DNA of 64,000 nt, from the NCBI RefSeq assembly GCF_000383875.1, contig NZ_KB912879.1:62001-126000 (forward strand), in the 5' to 3' direction. The notes below the pieces were generated by a model. The model did no database searches. It was not told the DNA's origin and saw nothing but the letters and a program-made list of their open reading frames with translations. Positions 36,069 to 44,800 of this stretch are shown here, piece by piece. Position 1 is the first letter of the stretch. Each line of letters opens with the position of its first letter. The DNA is from Caldibacillus debilis DSM 16016. Its GTDB lineage: Bacteria; Bacillota; Bacilli; Bacillales; Caldibacillaceae. Position numbers and translations under genes: made by a program.

Positions 36069-36860
36069 CTAATAAATGATCCCGCGATCGAAATGTTTTT
36101 CCATCAGCAATGCGTCCAAGCTTTGAAACGTATACCCCCGCTGCTTCAAATCCCGGATGACCTTTTCCAAGGCATCCGCATTGTCCTTGGAAACCGAGTG
36201 CAACAGGATCACCGCTCCCGGATGGATCTGCTTCATAATGCTGTCGTAGGCGTATCGCCAGCCCCGCTGCCGGTCCCGGTGCCAATCGACGTAGGCCAGC
36301 GACCAGAACACGTGGATGTAGCCCTCCTCTTTGGCCACTTTCAACGTCCGCTCGCTGAAAATCCCCCGCGGCGGCCGGAGGTAGACCATTTCCTTTTGTC
36401 CCGTCAGCCGTGCCGTTTCCTCCTTGACTTTGCGCAGTTCCTCCCGGATCTTTTCGTCGGATGTAGCCGTAAAATCCGGATGGCTCCAGGAATGGTTCCC
36501 GATCGTATGGCCTTCCTTTACCATCCGCTTCACCAGATCCGGTGCCGACAACAAATAATGGCCGGTAACAAAAAAGACCGCGGGCACCTTCTCTTTTTTC
36601 AGCACATCCAAAATTTTTTCCGTATAGCCGTTTTCATAGCCGTTGTCGAAGGTCAAATAAATGTCCTTTTTGTCCCTGCTTCCCAAATAAACGGCGTCAT
36701 ATTTTTCCAAAAGCCGGTTCAATTCCTGCCCCGCATCCGGCGGCTGTTCGTTTTTCGCCCGCTGGAACCCCCAATGGATCGCCGAATCGGAAGCGGCCGC
36801 TCCCGCCGTTGTATGCAAAAAAATTCCCGCTGCCGTAATGAAAAAAATCAGCTTTTTCAT
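36069..36860 (-). CDS. pdaA: Polysaccharide deacetylase, PdaA (delta-lactam) type
   Basis: A 263-residue secreted enzyme that deacetylates muramic acid residues to form muramic delta-lactam in the spore cortex. A signal peptide (KKLIFFITAAGIFLHTTAGAAA) is followed by the NodB domain: TFDNGYENGY (catalytic and metal Asp; the usual TFDDG has Asn in PdaA proteins), HSWSHPDFT (metal His pair), RPPRG and LLHSV. The TFDNGYENGYT variant is characteristic of PdaA. The ATG at 36860 follows AAAGGGA; the frame continues upstream without protein-like character. Its presence supports a spore-former. Confidence 0.92.
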   Translation of the reverse strand: MKKLIFFITAAGIFLHTTAGAAASDSAIHWGFQRAKNEQPPDAGQELNRLLEKYDAVYLGSRDKKDIYLTFDNGYENGYTEKILDVLKKEKVPAVFFVTGHYLLSAPDLVKRMVKEGHTIGNHSWSHPDFTATSDEKIREELRKVKEETARLTGQKEMVYLRPPRGIFSERTLKVAKEEGYIHVFWSLAYVDWHRDRQRGWRYAYDSIMKQIHPGAVILLHSVSKDNADALEKVIRDLKQRGYTFQSLDALLMEKHFDRGIIY

Positions 36861-37373
36861 GCGATCGTCCCTTTCTTGTCCCGTTTTTGTATGTTCCCGG
36901 GAGAATCCCGGTCCCGCTACCCGTTCCATCCGATTCTGCCTGCCGCGGATCCCTGCTCCCCTGTCCCGGATCCTTTTGCCCCGATAGTCGGGATTCCGAA
37001 GGAACGGGACCGGCCGCTCCCCGTTCCGTTTGCCGCTCCCGGTGCATAACTTAAACCCGATCCGGCCGGGCCTATTTGGTAACATGCCCCTGCAAATCCA
37101 TTTGCCGTAGCTGCCCAAGTCTGTCCTGCCGGACCCATTCCGTATCGGAGCCTCGTCTAGCCGCTTCCGTCCCCCTTAGACCGTCCCAGGCCGCACGGGC
37201 AAGAGGAGGTGATGTTCCTAAACCGGAAGAGCAGGTCCCCTTGAGACCGTTTCGGCCGCCCTTCCCCGCATCAGAATTCATACCCGGACGTCCGCACGGT
37301 TTTTGACCGCCATCCGAATCCCATCCGGCCGTCCGCTCGGTTCCTGCGGCCTCTCATGAAGGGAGGTCCCATC
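36861..37373. other. GC-rich intergenic stretch between pdaA and yfkD-like gene
   Basis: About 510 bases without a gene, rich in CCG/CGG phrases. It contains doublet repeat 2 (37169-37260) and a second diverged pair near 37284 and 37325 (CCGGACGTCCGCACGG / CCGGCCGTCCGCTCGG, period 41). Confidence 0.5.
37169..37260. repeat. Doublet repeat 2: diverged 25-26 bp direct repeat, period 66
   Basis: GTCCCCCTTAGACCGT and onward to GGCCGC (37169-37194) recurs with several mismatches as GTCCCCTTGAGACCGT to GGCCGC from 37235. This is the weakest of the six doublets. Confidence 0.5.
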
Positions 37374-38171
37374 CTAACGCGGAGCATCCGGCGAATTGAA
37401 GGTGAACTTCACATGGTCCTGGATCGGAATCCAGGCGCCGATTCCCTGAGTCGTTACGTTTTTCACCGAAAGGGACCGTTTTCCCCCTTTTAGGACCAAG
37501 TAGACTTCCCCGTACGTCACGACTCCTTTTTCATTGATGGCGGGAGCATAAGCATCCAAGTAGCCCAATTTTTTCGGGGGAATATTGTAATATTGGTCCT
37601 TTTTCGTCCCCGCGCCGAAAACCGTCTGGAAGGCCAGCGGCAGATTCGTTTTTTCAATGGCTTTTAAAAGCATCATTTCTTTCACATCATCGCTGTCCGG
37701 CACTTTCGCGGTGAGTCCTCCCCTTACGTTTTTCTGCATTTCCTGGACATAATGCATCTTATAAGGGGTCTTCCCGCCGCGGTTATCGTAATAATTCGTA
37801 TTGATTTTTTGATATTCCCAGTTGGGGGATGTCTCATTGGATTCATAACTCAGCGGCCATTTTCCCAAATAGATGGTCGCCTTGGATCCGATGGCGAATA
37901 GCGGCTTGTGGATGGACGTTTCATTCAAAAGCAAAATGAGCTTCGGGTTTTCGATCTTCACCTTCGAAGATTGAATGAGCTCTTTCGTCAATTCGCTCGG
38001 CTGCAAAAAGGACAGATCTTTGGAAGGATTCGGATAGGTGTTTTCCTTCGCCACGTTCAGCACGGAAGTCGGAATTTTGTATTTGCCCCCCGCTGCAAAT
38101 ACGGAAAAAGGAAAAAGGGCTGCGGATAAAACGAAAACGAAACAAACCGTCCTTTGTACCCATCTTTTCAA
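37374..38171 (-). CDS. YfkD-like secreted protein
   Basis: A 265-residue exported protein of the YfkD family (function unknown, Bacillales). A signal peptide (RTVCFVFVLSAALFPFSVFA) is followed by the family's KYKIPTSVLNVAKEN and later YLGKWPLSYESNETS, NWEYQKINTNYYDNRGG and YGEVYLVLKGGKRS. The TTG at 38171 is chosen because AAAGGGAAGG stands eight bases upstream and the signal peptide follows. It lies near pdaA on the same strand, as in B. subtilis. Confidence 0.8.
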   Translation of the reverse strand: MKRWVQRTVCFVFVLSAALFPFSVFAAGGKYKIPTSVLNVAKENTYPNPSKDLSFLQPSELTKELIQSSKVKIENPKLILLLNETSIHKPLFAIGSKATIYLGKWPLSYESNETSPNWEYQKINTNYYDNRGGKTPYKMHYVQEMQKNVRGGLTAKVPDSDDVKEMMLLKAIEKTNLPLAFQTVFGAGTKKDQYYNIPPKKLGYLDAYAPAINEKGVVTYGEVYLVLKGGKRSLSVKNVTTQGIGAWIPIQDHVKFTFNSPDAPR

Positions 38172-38267
38172 GATCAACACCTTCCCTTTCCGTTTTCCCT
38201 TAGTTTTTTCTAAAAACCCTTTTCTTATCCCCTTTGAAAAGGCGGCATTGCGGAAAAAAATTGAATA

Positions 38268-38296
38268 TTGACAAAATACTCTCCATACAATAGTAC
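38268..38296 (+). promoter_or_regulatory. Promoter-like sequence upstream of a short leader ORF
   Basis: TTGACA (38268-38273), 17 bp, then TAGTAC (38291-38296). A -10 of moderate quality. It points rightward, away from the yfkD-like gene. Confidence 0.5.
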
Positions 38297-38320
38297 TAAT
38301 CAACCGATAAGGGGGGAGAC

Positions 38321-38388
38321 GTGAAGAAGGCAAAGCGAAGCCGGGTGTGTGCATGAACATCCGCCCGGCTCATTTTCCGCCATCCTAA
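38321..38388 (+). CDS. Possible leader peptides, 11 codons each, overlapping
   Basis: AAGGGGGGAG precedes GTG at 38321, which opens MKKAKRSRVCA and stops at 38354-38356. The stop overlaps an ATG (38353) that opens a second 11-residue frame ending at 38388. A hairpin, AGCCGGG (38339) with CCCGGCT (38364), spans them. This looks like an attenuator-type leader, but the next rightward gene is 900 bp away. Confidence 0.35.
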
Positions 38389-39264
38389 GTTTGCCGATTG
38401 ATAGGTCTCTTCGGTTTGGTTCGACATTCGGCGGAACGGACCTTCGGGCTTTTTGTCGGCCCGCCGACGGTCCGTTCCATTTTTTTGGGATTTTTACATC
38501 GGATCCCGCCCTTCCGTCCCGTTTCCCCTCCGCGTTTTGCCCGGCCGGCGCTTTTTCGATCTTTCTGATGCCAAGGCGGCATTCCCGCCTTTGAAAGGGC
38601 CGGGCGCACCGCACGAATGCGGACCGACAACCCGCCGCCCCCTTTTTTAATGTATTTCGCTTCTTCCTCATCCATCCGGAAATACCGGTATGTTCCCTTC
38701 TCGAAAGTTTTCGCCTGGGATGTCCCGCTGCGGCATTTCCCCCATGCGATGCCTTCTCCGCCACCTTTTATGAAAAATTCCCGAAGTTCATCGGCAGCCT
38801 CGTTCCGGCAAGAACCGGTTTTGCCGCGGATTTTCCCTGTCTTTAGCCATTGGGTCTGGCAAAAATCGGATCGCATTTGCCGGCGGCAAGTAAGTGTCCC
38901 GCCGTTTTCCCTGAATCACCGCAAACCTGTTCCGTTCCCCGCAAACATGATTCGCCCGGCGGCCGGGAAACCGGGCGCAAAACAGCTTTGCGAACGCCGT
39001 CACAGTCCCCCGTTCTATCCGCCATTGCCCCAACAACCGGACAAAAGGTAATCTCTTGCCCCGAATGGCGGACGCCGCCACGGCTCCCGCTTCCGATCCG
39101 TCCGCCATTGTCTCCGAAACCGGAGGGAAGAAAAGCTTGCATCCCCCCATGATCCGGCGAAGATATTCGCTTGCCGGTTTCCGGAATTCCGGTTACTATC
39201 AACTATGTAGGCTCTCCTGACGCATCGGCGAACAAGCCGTTTCCCGCAGCGGCGGATTGCTCCG
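38389..39264. other. GC-rich gene-free stretch before the MFS gene
   Basis: About 880 bases. Frames are proline/arginine-rich on one strand and lysine/glycine-rich on the other, as expected from non-coding GC-rich DNA. No repeat or RNA was recognised. Confidence 0.4.
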
Positions 39265-39294
39265 ATGCAGGAATACGCAAGAAAGGGTTTAACA

Positions 39295-40467
39295 ATGACA
39301 CTGACAAGGAAACATATTTGGATACTTACGACCATCGTCGGCATCTCCGGTTTGAACCAGGGACTATTATTGCCTTTGATCGCCCTCCTGCTGGAAGAAA
39401 AGGGCGTTTCTTCCACCGTCAACGGATTGCACGCCACCGGCGTGTATATCGGGATTTTGTTCGCTTCCCTTTTCATGGAAGCCCCTTTGCGAAAATACGG
39501 GTTCCGTCCGCTCATTCTCGGCGGCGGCCTGACCGTCACCCTTTGCCTGCTTTCCTTTCCCCTGTGGGATTCCCTACTTTTTTGGTTTCTTTTGCGGTTT
39601 TTGATCGGAATCGGGGACCAGACCTTGCATTTTGCGACCCAAACTTGGATCACCGCCTATTCCCCGGCGGGAAGCAGGGGAAAAATCATATCTTTATACG
39701 GGCTGTTCTTCGGCATCGGTTTCGCCGTCGGGCCGTTCTTTTTGCCGCTTCTGGCCATTCATTCCGCCCTGCCCTTTCTCGTATCGGCCGCCCTCAGCTT
39801 GGCGGCGATCTTGACGATCTTCCTGCTGGAAAACCAATACCCGGAAAAATCCGGGATCGAAACATACACGATCAGATCCACCTTGGTACGGTTCAAAAAA
39901 GTGCTGGCCCTCGCCTGGGCACCGCTCTTGCCGGCCTTTGGCTACGGCGTGCTTGAAGCGAGCCTGAACAGCAACTTCCCCGTCTACGGGCTGCGGATCG
40001 GTTTGGAGGTGGAAAAAATCTCCTTGATTCTGCCCGCCTTTTCCATCGGGGGAATCGTCTTTCAGCTTCCCCTGGGCATTATGAGCGACAAATACGGCAG
40101 GAGAAAGGTATTGCTGACCGTATTTGCCTTGGGCACGGTCCTCCTGTGGATCATGGGCATGGCGGAAACATCCTTCCTCGCCCTGTTTTTCTGCTTTTTC
40201 CTTTTCGGGATGCTCCTCGGCTCCACCTATTCTTTAAGCCTCGCTTTCATGACCGACAGCATTCCGAAGCAATTTCTTCCCGCGGGGAATTTGCTTTCCG
40301 GCGTTTGTTTCAGCTTCGGCAGCATTTCCGGTCCCCTGATCTGCGGCGCATTTATTCAATATTTCCAGTCGTTCAGCTATTTCCATTTCCTCTCCCTGTT
40401 CCTTTTGGCCATCTTCTTCGGCTTGGCCAAAAAACCGGCGCCAAAACCGGAAAGCATTCAAAAATAA
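39295..40467 (+). CDS. Major facilitator superfamily transporter (YfkF-like)
   Basis: A 390-residue, 12-segment MFS carrier. The loop between segments 2 and 3 is modified, and the loop between 8 and 9 reads GIMSDKYGRRKVLL, the classical MFS motif in the second half. Motif C is suggested by FGIGFAVGPFFLP. AAAGGG precedes the ATG at 39295. Neighbouring YfkD- and YfkH-type genes suggest B. subtilis YfkF as counterpart. Probably an exporter; substrate unknown. Confidence 0.85.
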   Translation: MTLTRKHIWILTTIVGISGLNQGLLLPLIALLLEEKGVSSTVNGLHATGVYIGILFASLFMEAPLRKYGFRPLILGGGLTVTLCLLSFPLWDSLLFWFLLRFLIGIGDQTLHFATQTWITAYSPAGSRGKIISLYGLFFGIGFAVGPFFLPLLAIHSALPFLVSAALSLAAILTIFLLENQYPEKSGIETYTIRSTLVRFKKVLALAWAPLLPAFGYGVLEASLNSNFPVYGLRIGLEVEKISLILPAFSIGGIVFQLPLGIMSDKYGRRKVLLTVFALGTVLLWIMGMAETSFLALFFCFFLFGMLLGSTYSLSLAFMTDSIPKQFLPAGNLLSGVCFSFGSISGPLICGAFIQYFQSFSYFHFLSLFLLAIFFGLAKKPAPKPESIQK

Positions 40468-40508
40468 TTATCATTTTATCATCTTTTTCATTTATTATAA
40501 TTCTTACT

Positions 40509-40523
40509 TTATAATTATTTTAA
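40509..40523 (+). promoter_or_regulatory. PerR-type box upstream of the metal ATPase gene
   Basis: TTATAATTATTTTAA matches the PerR consensus TTATAATnATTATAA at all but one defined base. A related sequence precedes it at 40493. It lies immediately upstream of the promoter at 40532. Confidence 0.65.
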
Positions 40524-40531
40524 TTTTAATA

Positions 40532-40560
40532 TTGAACCTTTTCCTCCCTTAATGTATAAT
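40532..40560 (+). promoter_or_regulatory. Sigma-A promoter of the metal ATPase gene
   Basis: TTGAAC (40532-40537), 17 bp, TATAAT (40555-40560). The leader to the start codon is about 120 bases. Confidence 0.75.
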
Positions 40561-40685
40561 ATGGGTAACAGAAGAAAACCGATGAATTCGCTTTTGTGCT
40601 GCCGGTTCCACGGCAGCATTCGCCGTTTTTTCGGGGTGCTGATTTTGATTCTTTTTCTCAATTAGAAAGGGAGGAAGGGGTACCA

Positions 40686-42596
40686 ATGGAAGGATATGCG
40701 CAAATTTTCCATCATCGATTGAAAAAAGAAAGGGATTGGGAAAAGTGGCTGCCCCATATCGAGATGGCGATGGCCTTAATCAGCGGGATCCTCATCGGCT
40801 GCGGATGGCTGCTGGATAAAGCCGGGATGGAAAAATTGTCGGTGATCGCCTTTCTTTCCGCTTTTGCCATCGGCGGCTTTTTCAAGGCCAAGGAAGGGAT
40901 CGAAAACACGATCAAGGACAAGGATTTAAATGTGGAAATGCTCATGGTGTTTGCCGCCATCGGTTCGGCCATCATCGGCTACTGGATGGAAGGGGCGTTA
41001 TTGATCTTCATCTTTGCCGTCAGCGGCGCGCTGGAATCCTATACGATGAGCAAAAGCAAAAAGGAATTGAACGCCCTCATGTCCGTCGTCCCGGAAGAAG
41101 CCACGCTGCTGGAAAACGGCGTGGAACGGGTCGTCCCCGTCCGGCTGCTGAGGGTCGGGAACGTGATCCTGGTGAAGCCCGGCGAACGGATCCCCGCCGA
41201 CGGCGTCGTTAAAACCGGCTTCACTTCCGTTGACGAATCGCCGATCACCGGCGAGTCAATCCCCGTCAGCAAAAAAGAAGGGGACGGGGTGTTTGCCGGG
41301 ACCGTCAACGGAGCGGGCGCCATTACCGTGGAAATTACGAAACCGGCCTCGGAAACCTTGTTTCAGCGGATCATCGAACTCATCCAAAACGCCCAGGAAG
41401 AAAAATCGCCGGCCCAGGCCTTCATTGAAAGATTTGAAGGGATCTATGTCAAGGGAGTCCTCGCCGTCGTCGCGGTCATGATGTTCCTCCCCCATTACCT
41501 GTTCGGCTGGAGTTGGACGGAAACCTTTTACCGGAGCATGATTTTGCTCGTCGTCGCATCCCCGTGCGCTTTGGTCGCATCCATCACCCCGGCCACTTTG
41601 GCCGCGATCTCAAACGGAGCGAGGAAAGGCATCCTGTTCAAAGGCGGCGTTCACCTGGAAATCCTCGGGAACATAAAAACCGTCGCCTTCGACAAGACGG
41701 GGACTTTAACGAAGGGGAAACCGGAACTTACTGATATCATCGTCGACAAAGACTGGCCGGAAGAAAAGGTGCTGGAAATCGCCGCATCCGTTGAAAGCCG
41801 GTCGACCCACCCGCTGGCCCGTTCCATCGTCCGCTTTGCCAAAGACAAGGGAATCCTTTCCTTCCTTCCCGTCAACGAACTGGAAGACATATCCGGATAC
41901 GGCGTCCAAGCCAAGATCAACAACGAAACCTGGCGCTTGGGAAAATGGGAACTGATGGAAAACAAAAACGGGGAATGGCTGAAAAAGGCGGAAACTTTCA
42001 GATCGGAAGGAAAATCGATCGTTTTCATGGAAAATGGCGAGAAGATCGTCGCCTTGTTCGCCTTGAAAGATGTGGTAAGAAATGAGGCGAAGAAAGCGAT
42101 CCGCGATCTCCACCGCATGGGGATCCATACGGTTATGATCACCGGGGACAATGAAGAGACGGCCCGTTCCATCGCCGATGAGATCGGCATCCGGCAAGTG
42201 GCCGCCAAATGCCTCCCCCACGAAAAGGTGAACGTGGTGAAAAAATTGCTGGAAACCTCCGCTCCGGCGGCCATGGTTGGCGACGGAATCAACGACGGGC
42301 CGGCCCTGGCGAGCGCCAACGTGGGCATCGCCATGGGAGAAGGAACGGATGTGGCCTTGGAAACGGCGGATATCGTCCTCATGAAAAACGACCTGACGAA
42401 AATCGCCGATGCCATCCGGCTGTCCAAACGGATGAACCGGATCGTCAAGGAAAATATCTTCTTCTCCATCGCGGTCATCGTTTTGCTGATCGCTTCCAAT
42501 TTCCTGCAGGCCATCAGCCTGCCCCTCGGCGTCATCGGCCACGAAGGAAGCACAATCTTGGTCATATTGAACGGATTGCGCCTCCTCCGCGGATAA
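40686..42596 (+). CDS. P1B-4-type metal-exporting ATPase (ZosA/PfeT-like)
   Basis: A 636-residue P-type ATPase without N-terminal heavy-metal domains. The ion-site motif is SPC (VVASPCALVAS) and the last membrane region has HEGST, together defining subgroup P1B-4 (Co/Fe/Zn export). The phosphorylation site is DKTGTLTKG, the hinge GDGINDGPA, and the actuator loop TGES. The start at 40686 follows GGAGGAAGGGG; the open frame upstream includes the promoter region. A PerR-like box upstream matches the control of B. subtilis PfeT (ZosA), an Fe(II) efflux pump, so iron export under peroxide stress is the best guess. Confidence 0.9.
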   Translation: MEGYAQIFHHRLKKERDWEKWLPHIEMAMALISGILIGCGWLLDKAGMEKLSVIAFLSAFAIGGFFKAKEGIENTIKDKDLNVEMLMVFAAIGSAIIGYWMEGALLIFIFAVSGALESYTMSKSKKELNALMSVVPEEATLLENGVERVVPVRLLRVGNVILVKPGERIPADGVVKTGFTSVDESPITGESIPVSKKEGDGVFAGTVNGAGAITVEITKPASETLFQRIIELIQNAQEEKSPAQAFIERFEGIYVKGVLAVVAVMMFLPHYLFGWSWTETFYRSMILLVVASPCALVASITPATLAAISNGARKGILFKGGVHLEILGNIKTVAFDKTGTLTKGKPELTDIIVDKDWPEEKVLEIAASVESRSTHPLARSIVRFAKDKGILSFLPVNELEDISGYGVQAKINNETWRLGKWELMENKNGEWLKKAETFRSEGKSIVFMENGEKIVALFALKDVVRNEAKKAIRDLHRMGIHTVMITGDNEETARSIADEIGIRQVAAKCLPHEKVNVVKKLLETSAPAAMVGDGINDGPALASANVGIAMGEGTDVALETADIVLMKNDLTKIADAIRLSKRMNRIVKENIFFSIAVIVLLIASNFLQAISLPLGVIGHEGSTILVILNGLRLLRG

Positions 42597-42759
42597 TCCC
42601 GCGAAAAAAGGGGCATTTCGGACGGCCCCCTCCGCCCGGTAAAACGGAAGCCGTCCCCGCGGCAAGTTTCAAAAAAATCCGCCCTCAAAGGAGCGTGGAG
42701 GACGGACCTTTTTGCAACAGCCCGGCGCCTCCTTGCGGTTGTCAAGGAAGGTGGCCAGG

Positions 42760-43004
42760 CTTTTTAAATATGGAGGATCTTCCTTGGATGCGAATCGGGC
42801 AGGAGGGAGCGGCTTACCCCCGTCCCCCACACCACCTGGCATGACAGCCTCGAATTGGGTTCGTGTCCCTCAGGCCGAGTGTTTGCCTCCAGCTTCCTTC
42901 AGATTCCGTCTCACGGGGGACACCCTTTCCTTCAGCTAACGGCAGGCGGTCGCCAGCCCCCGTTCAGGACTTTCACCTATAGATTGCACCCATGCCGGGC
43001 GCAC
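42760..43004 (-). mobile_element. Truncated group II intron, 5' end (domain I) only
   Basis: On the minus strand the sequence begins GTGCGCCCGGCATGGGTGCA and continues with TCTATAGGTGAAAGTCC, GTTAGCTGAAGG, GGGTGTCCC and GAATCTGAAGGAAGC, the order seen at the 5' end of bacterial group IIC introns such as that of Oceanobacillus iheyensis. The 5' boundary at 43004 follows a Rho-independent terminator directly, the usual target of class C introns. No domain V or reverse transcriptase follows, so the copy is dead. The inner boundary near 42760 is approximate. Confidence 0.8.
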
Positions 43005-43045
43005 GAAAAAAGGCCTTCCTCGCGGAAAGCGGGAAGGCCCTTCTT
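43005..43045 (-). terminator. Terminator of the YihY gene, at the intron insertion point
   Basis: Minus strand: GGCCTTCC and GGAAGGCC form the stem, then TTTTTTC, then the intron 5' end. Confidence 0.85.
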
Positions 43046-43088
43046 GAATGTTCTCCGCGAATAAGAAGCGACGGGGCGTTACCGACTC

Positions 43089-43928
43089 TCAACAGCGGCC
43101 GTCTTCCCGATCCTTTTCGCTGATCATCGCGTTTACTTCCCCGCCGATGATCAATATATAGGCGGTGATGTACAGCCAGAGGAGCAGGACGATGATGCCT
43201 CCCAGGCTCCCGTATGTATAGGAATAATGGGCGAAACGGTCCACGTAGTAGGAAAAGGCCAGCGATGAAACCATCCACCCCGCCGTCGACACGAGCGCCC
43301 CGGGGATGGCGCTGACGCAGGAGATCCTTTTGTTCGGCGTAAAATAATAGAGGAAGGTAAAGACGATGAATAAAACGATGGAGCTTACGCCCCATCTGAA
43401 TGAATGCCATGCGGACAAAAAATCGCCCGTCAGCCCGAATTTGGAAAACAAATAAATCCCGAGCTGTTTTCCGAAAACGGGCAGCGCGAGGGCGACCAGG
43501 ATGACGAAGATCATCGCCGCCGTCAAAAGGACGGAGATACCGCGGGTGATGAAGAACGGCCGGTTTTCCTTGACTTCATAGGCCAGGTTCATCGCCCGGA
43601 TGATGGCGTTCATCCCGTTCGATGCCGACCACAGGGTGATGAGGATGCTGATGGACAAGATTTTCCCGTTATGGTCGGCCAATATCCTTTCCACCGCGCT
43701 TTCCAAGACCGTCATCGTTTCCTCCGGCGCAAAATCTTCCAAAAAATAAAGAATATCTTCCTCGCTGACCGGAAGAAAGGGCAGAAGGGAAAACACGGCC
43801 ATCAGCAGCGGAAACAAGGACAGGAAGAAAAAATAGGACAACTGGGCGGACAAACCGGAAATATTATGCGCTTCCAACCGGCCGTACAATTTTTTTAGAA
43901 ACCTTAATCCGGCACCGAGTTTTCCCAT
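43089..43928 (-). CDS. YihY/BrkB family membrane protein (YfkH-like)
   Basis: A 279-residue protein with about six membrane segments, of the YihY (once misnamed ribonuclease BN) family. Conserved parts are LSAQLSYFFFLSLFPLLMAVF near the start, SASNGMNAIIRAMNLAYEV, YYFTPNKR and the C-terminal YGSLGGIIVLLLWLYITAYILIIGGEVNA. The end reaches into a charged tail. The start is the second ATG (43928), with GGTGG upstream; ATG at 43940 is an alternative. Transport or export roles have been proposed for the family; none is certain. Confidence 0.87.
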   Translation of the reverse strand: MGKLGAGLRFLKKLYGRLEAHNISGLSAQLSYFFFLSLFPLLMAVFSLLPFLPVSEEDILYFLEDFAPEETMTVLESAVERILADHNGKILSISILITLWSASNGMNAIIRAMNLAYEVKENRPFFITRGISVLLTAAMIFVILVALALPVFGKQLGIYLFSKFGLTGDFLSAWHSFRWGVSSIVLFIVFTFLYYFTPNKRISCVSAIPGALVSTAGWMVSSLAFSYYVDRFAHYSYTYGSLGGIIVLLLWLYITAYILIIGGEVNAMISEKDREDGRC

Positions 43929-44093
43929 GGGTTCCACCATCCGTATGCCGCGGCGGACCGCCGCTACTATTCCTATTTTTCGATTAAGTCCTCCTATTTG
44001 TGTAAAATCCTGCTCCCAGTCAAGGGAACATCGCCTTCCGGAAATGGAACGGCTTTGCGCCCGCTACTTTTTACACAAATTCCTGGACTTCAT

Positions 44094-44432
44094 CTATTTT
44101 TCATCATCATATTCCTTTTTATCCCTCAGCACCTGGGCGGTTTCGCCGATCAGCTTCACCGTTTCGCTGCCCGCCTGTCTGATTTCCTTTGCTTTTTCCG
44201 AAATGAAGGAAAGATCTTCCTGGAGCTGTTCGAAAGAACGCTTCGTCTGTTCGATTTTCTCCCGCCACCGCTCGCAAGTTTCCTTCGGATTTTTTACCGC
44301 CGCAGAGACAGTTTCGCAAGCCTCCCTTCCGATTTCCTTCATGCGGGCCCTCGTCTTCCTGTCCAGCAGGGTGAGCAGCCCGCCGATCACGGCCCCGGCC
44401 AGCATCCCTTTAAAAAACTTGTTTTCACCCAT
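44094..44432 (-). CDS. YtxH-like membrane-anchored stress protein
   Basis: A 112-residue protein with a glycine-rich N-terminal membrane helix (FKGMLAGAVIGGLLTLLD) followed by a long amphipathic, coiled-coil region, the architecture of YtxH/general stress proteins. A GGGGGA site precedes the ATG. It sits between YihY and a methionine aminopeptidase gene on the same strand. Molecular function unknown. Confidence 0.72.
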   Translation of the reverse strand: MGENKFFKGMLAGAVIGGLLTLLDRKTRARMKEIGREACETVSAAVKNPKETCERWREKIEQTKRSFEQLQEDLSFISEKAKEIRQAGSETVKLIGETAQVLRDKKEYDDEK

Positions 44433-44764
44433 GGCAAATCCCCCTTTCCACTTTTAACAAACGAATATTCCGCAGCGGATTTCGCGAAAAAGGATCCTTC
44501 AGCCGAAAAATGAATCCGGCGGATCCGGCCCACGGGAAAGACGGACCGGAAAAGGAAAAACCATCATGCCGACGGAAGCCGGGAACCGGCGGAGGATGGT
44601 TTCCGCGAAGCCGGCCTTCCCATCCGGCGGCGAATTTTATGGCCATACCCGGGCCCTCCGGAAGGGATGGGAATGAACCGGCAGTCCCGGCCGCTTTTCT
44701 TCCGGACGGGACAAGACCGCGGGGAGAATGAGCGGGAGAAGGCGATCCGCGTTCGAACCCCGTT

Positions 44765-44800
44765 TAAAAGAACGCCCGCTTTCCGAAAAAGCGGGAAAAA
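44765..44800 (-). terminator. Terminator of the methionine aminopeptidase gene
   Basis: Minus strand: CCCGCTTT-TTCGG-AAAGCGGG, then CGTTCTTTT. Confidence 0.75.

Noticed and set aside
38385-38876. 163-codon minus-strand frame as a gene
   Set aside because: Lysine/glycine/arginine-rich without a ribosome site or motif, typical of chance frames in GC-rich DNA.
41651-42745. 364-codon minus-strand frame
   Set aside because: Antisense shadow of the P1B-4 ATPase gene.
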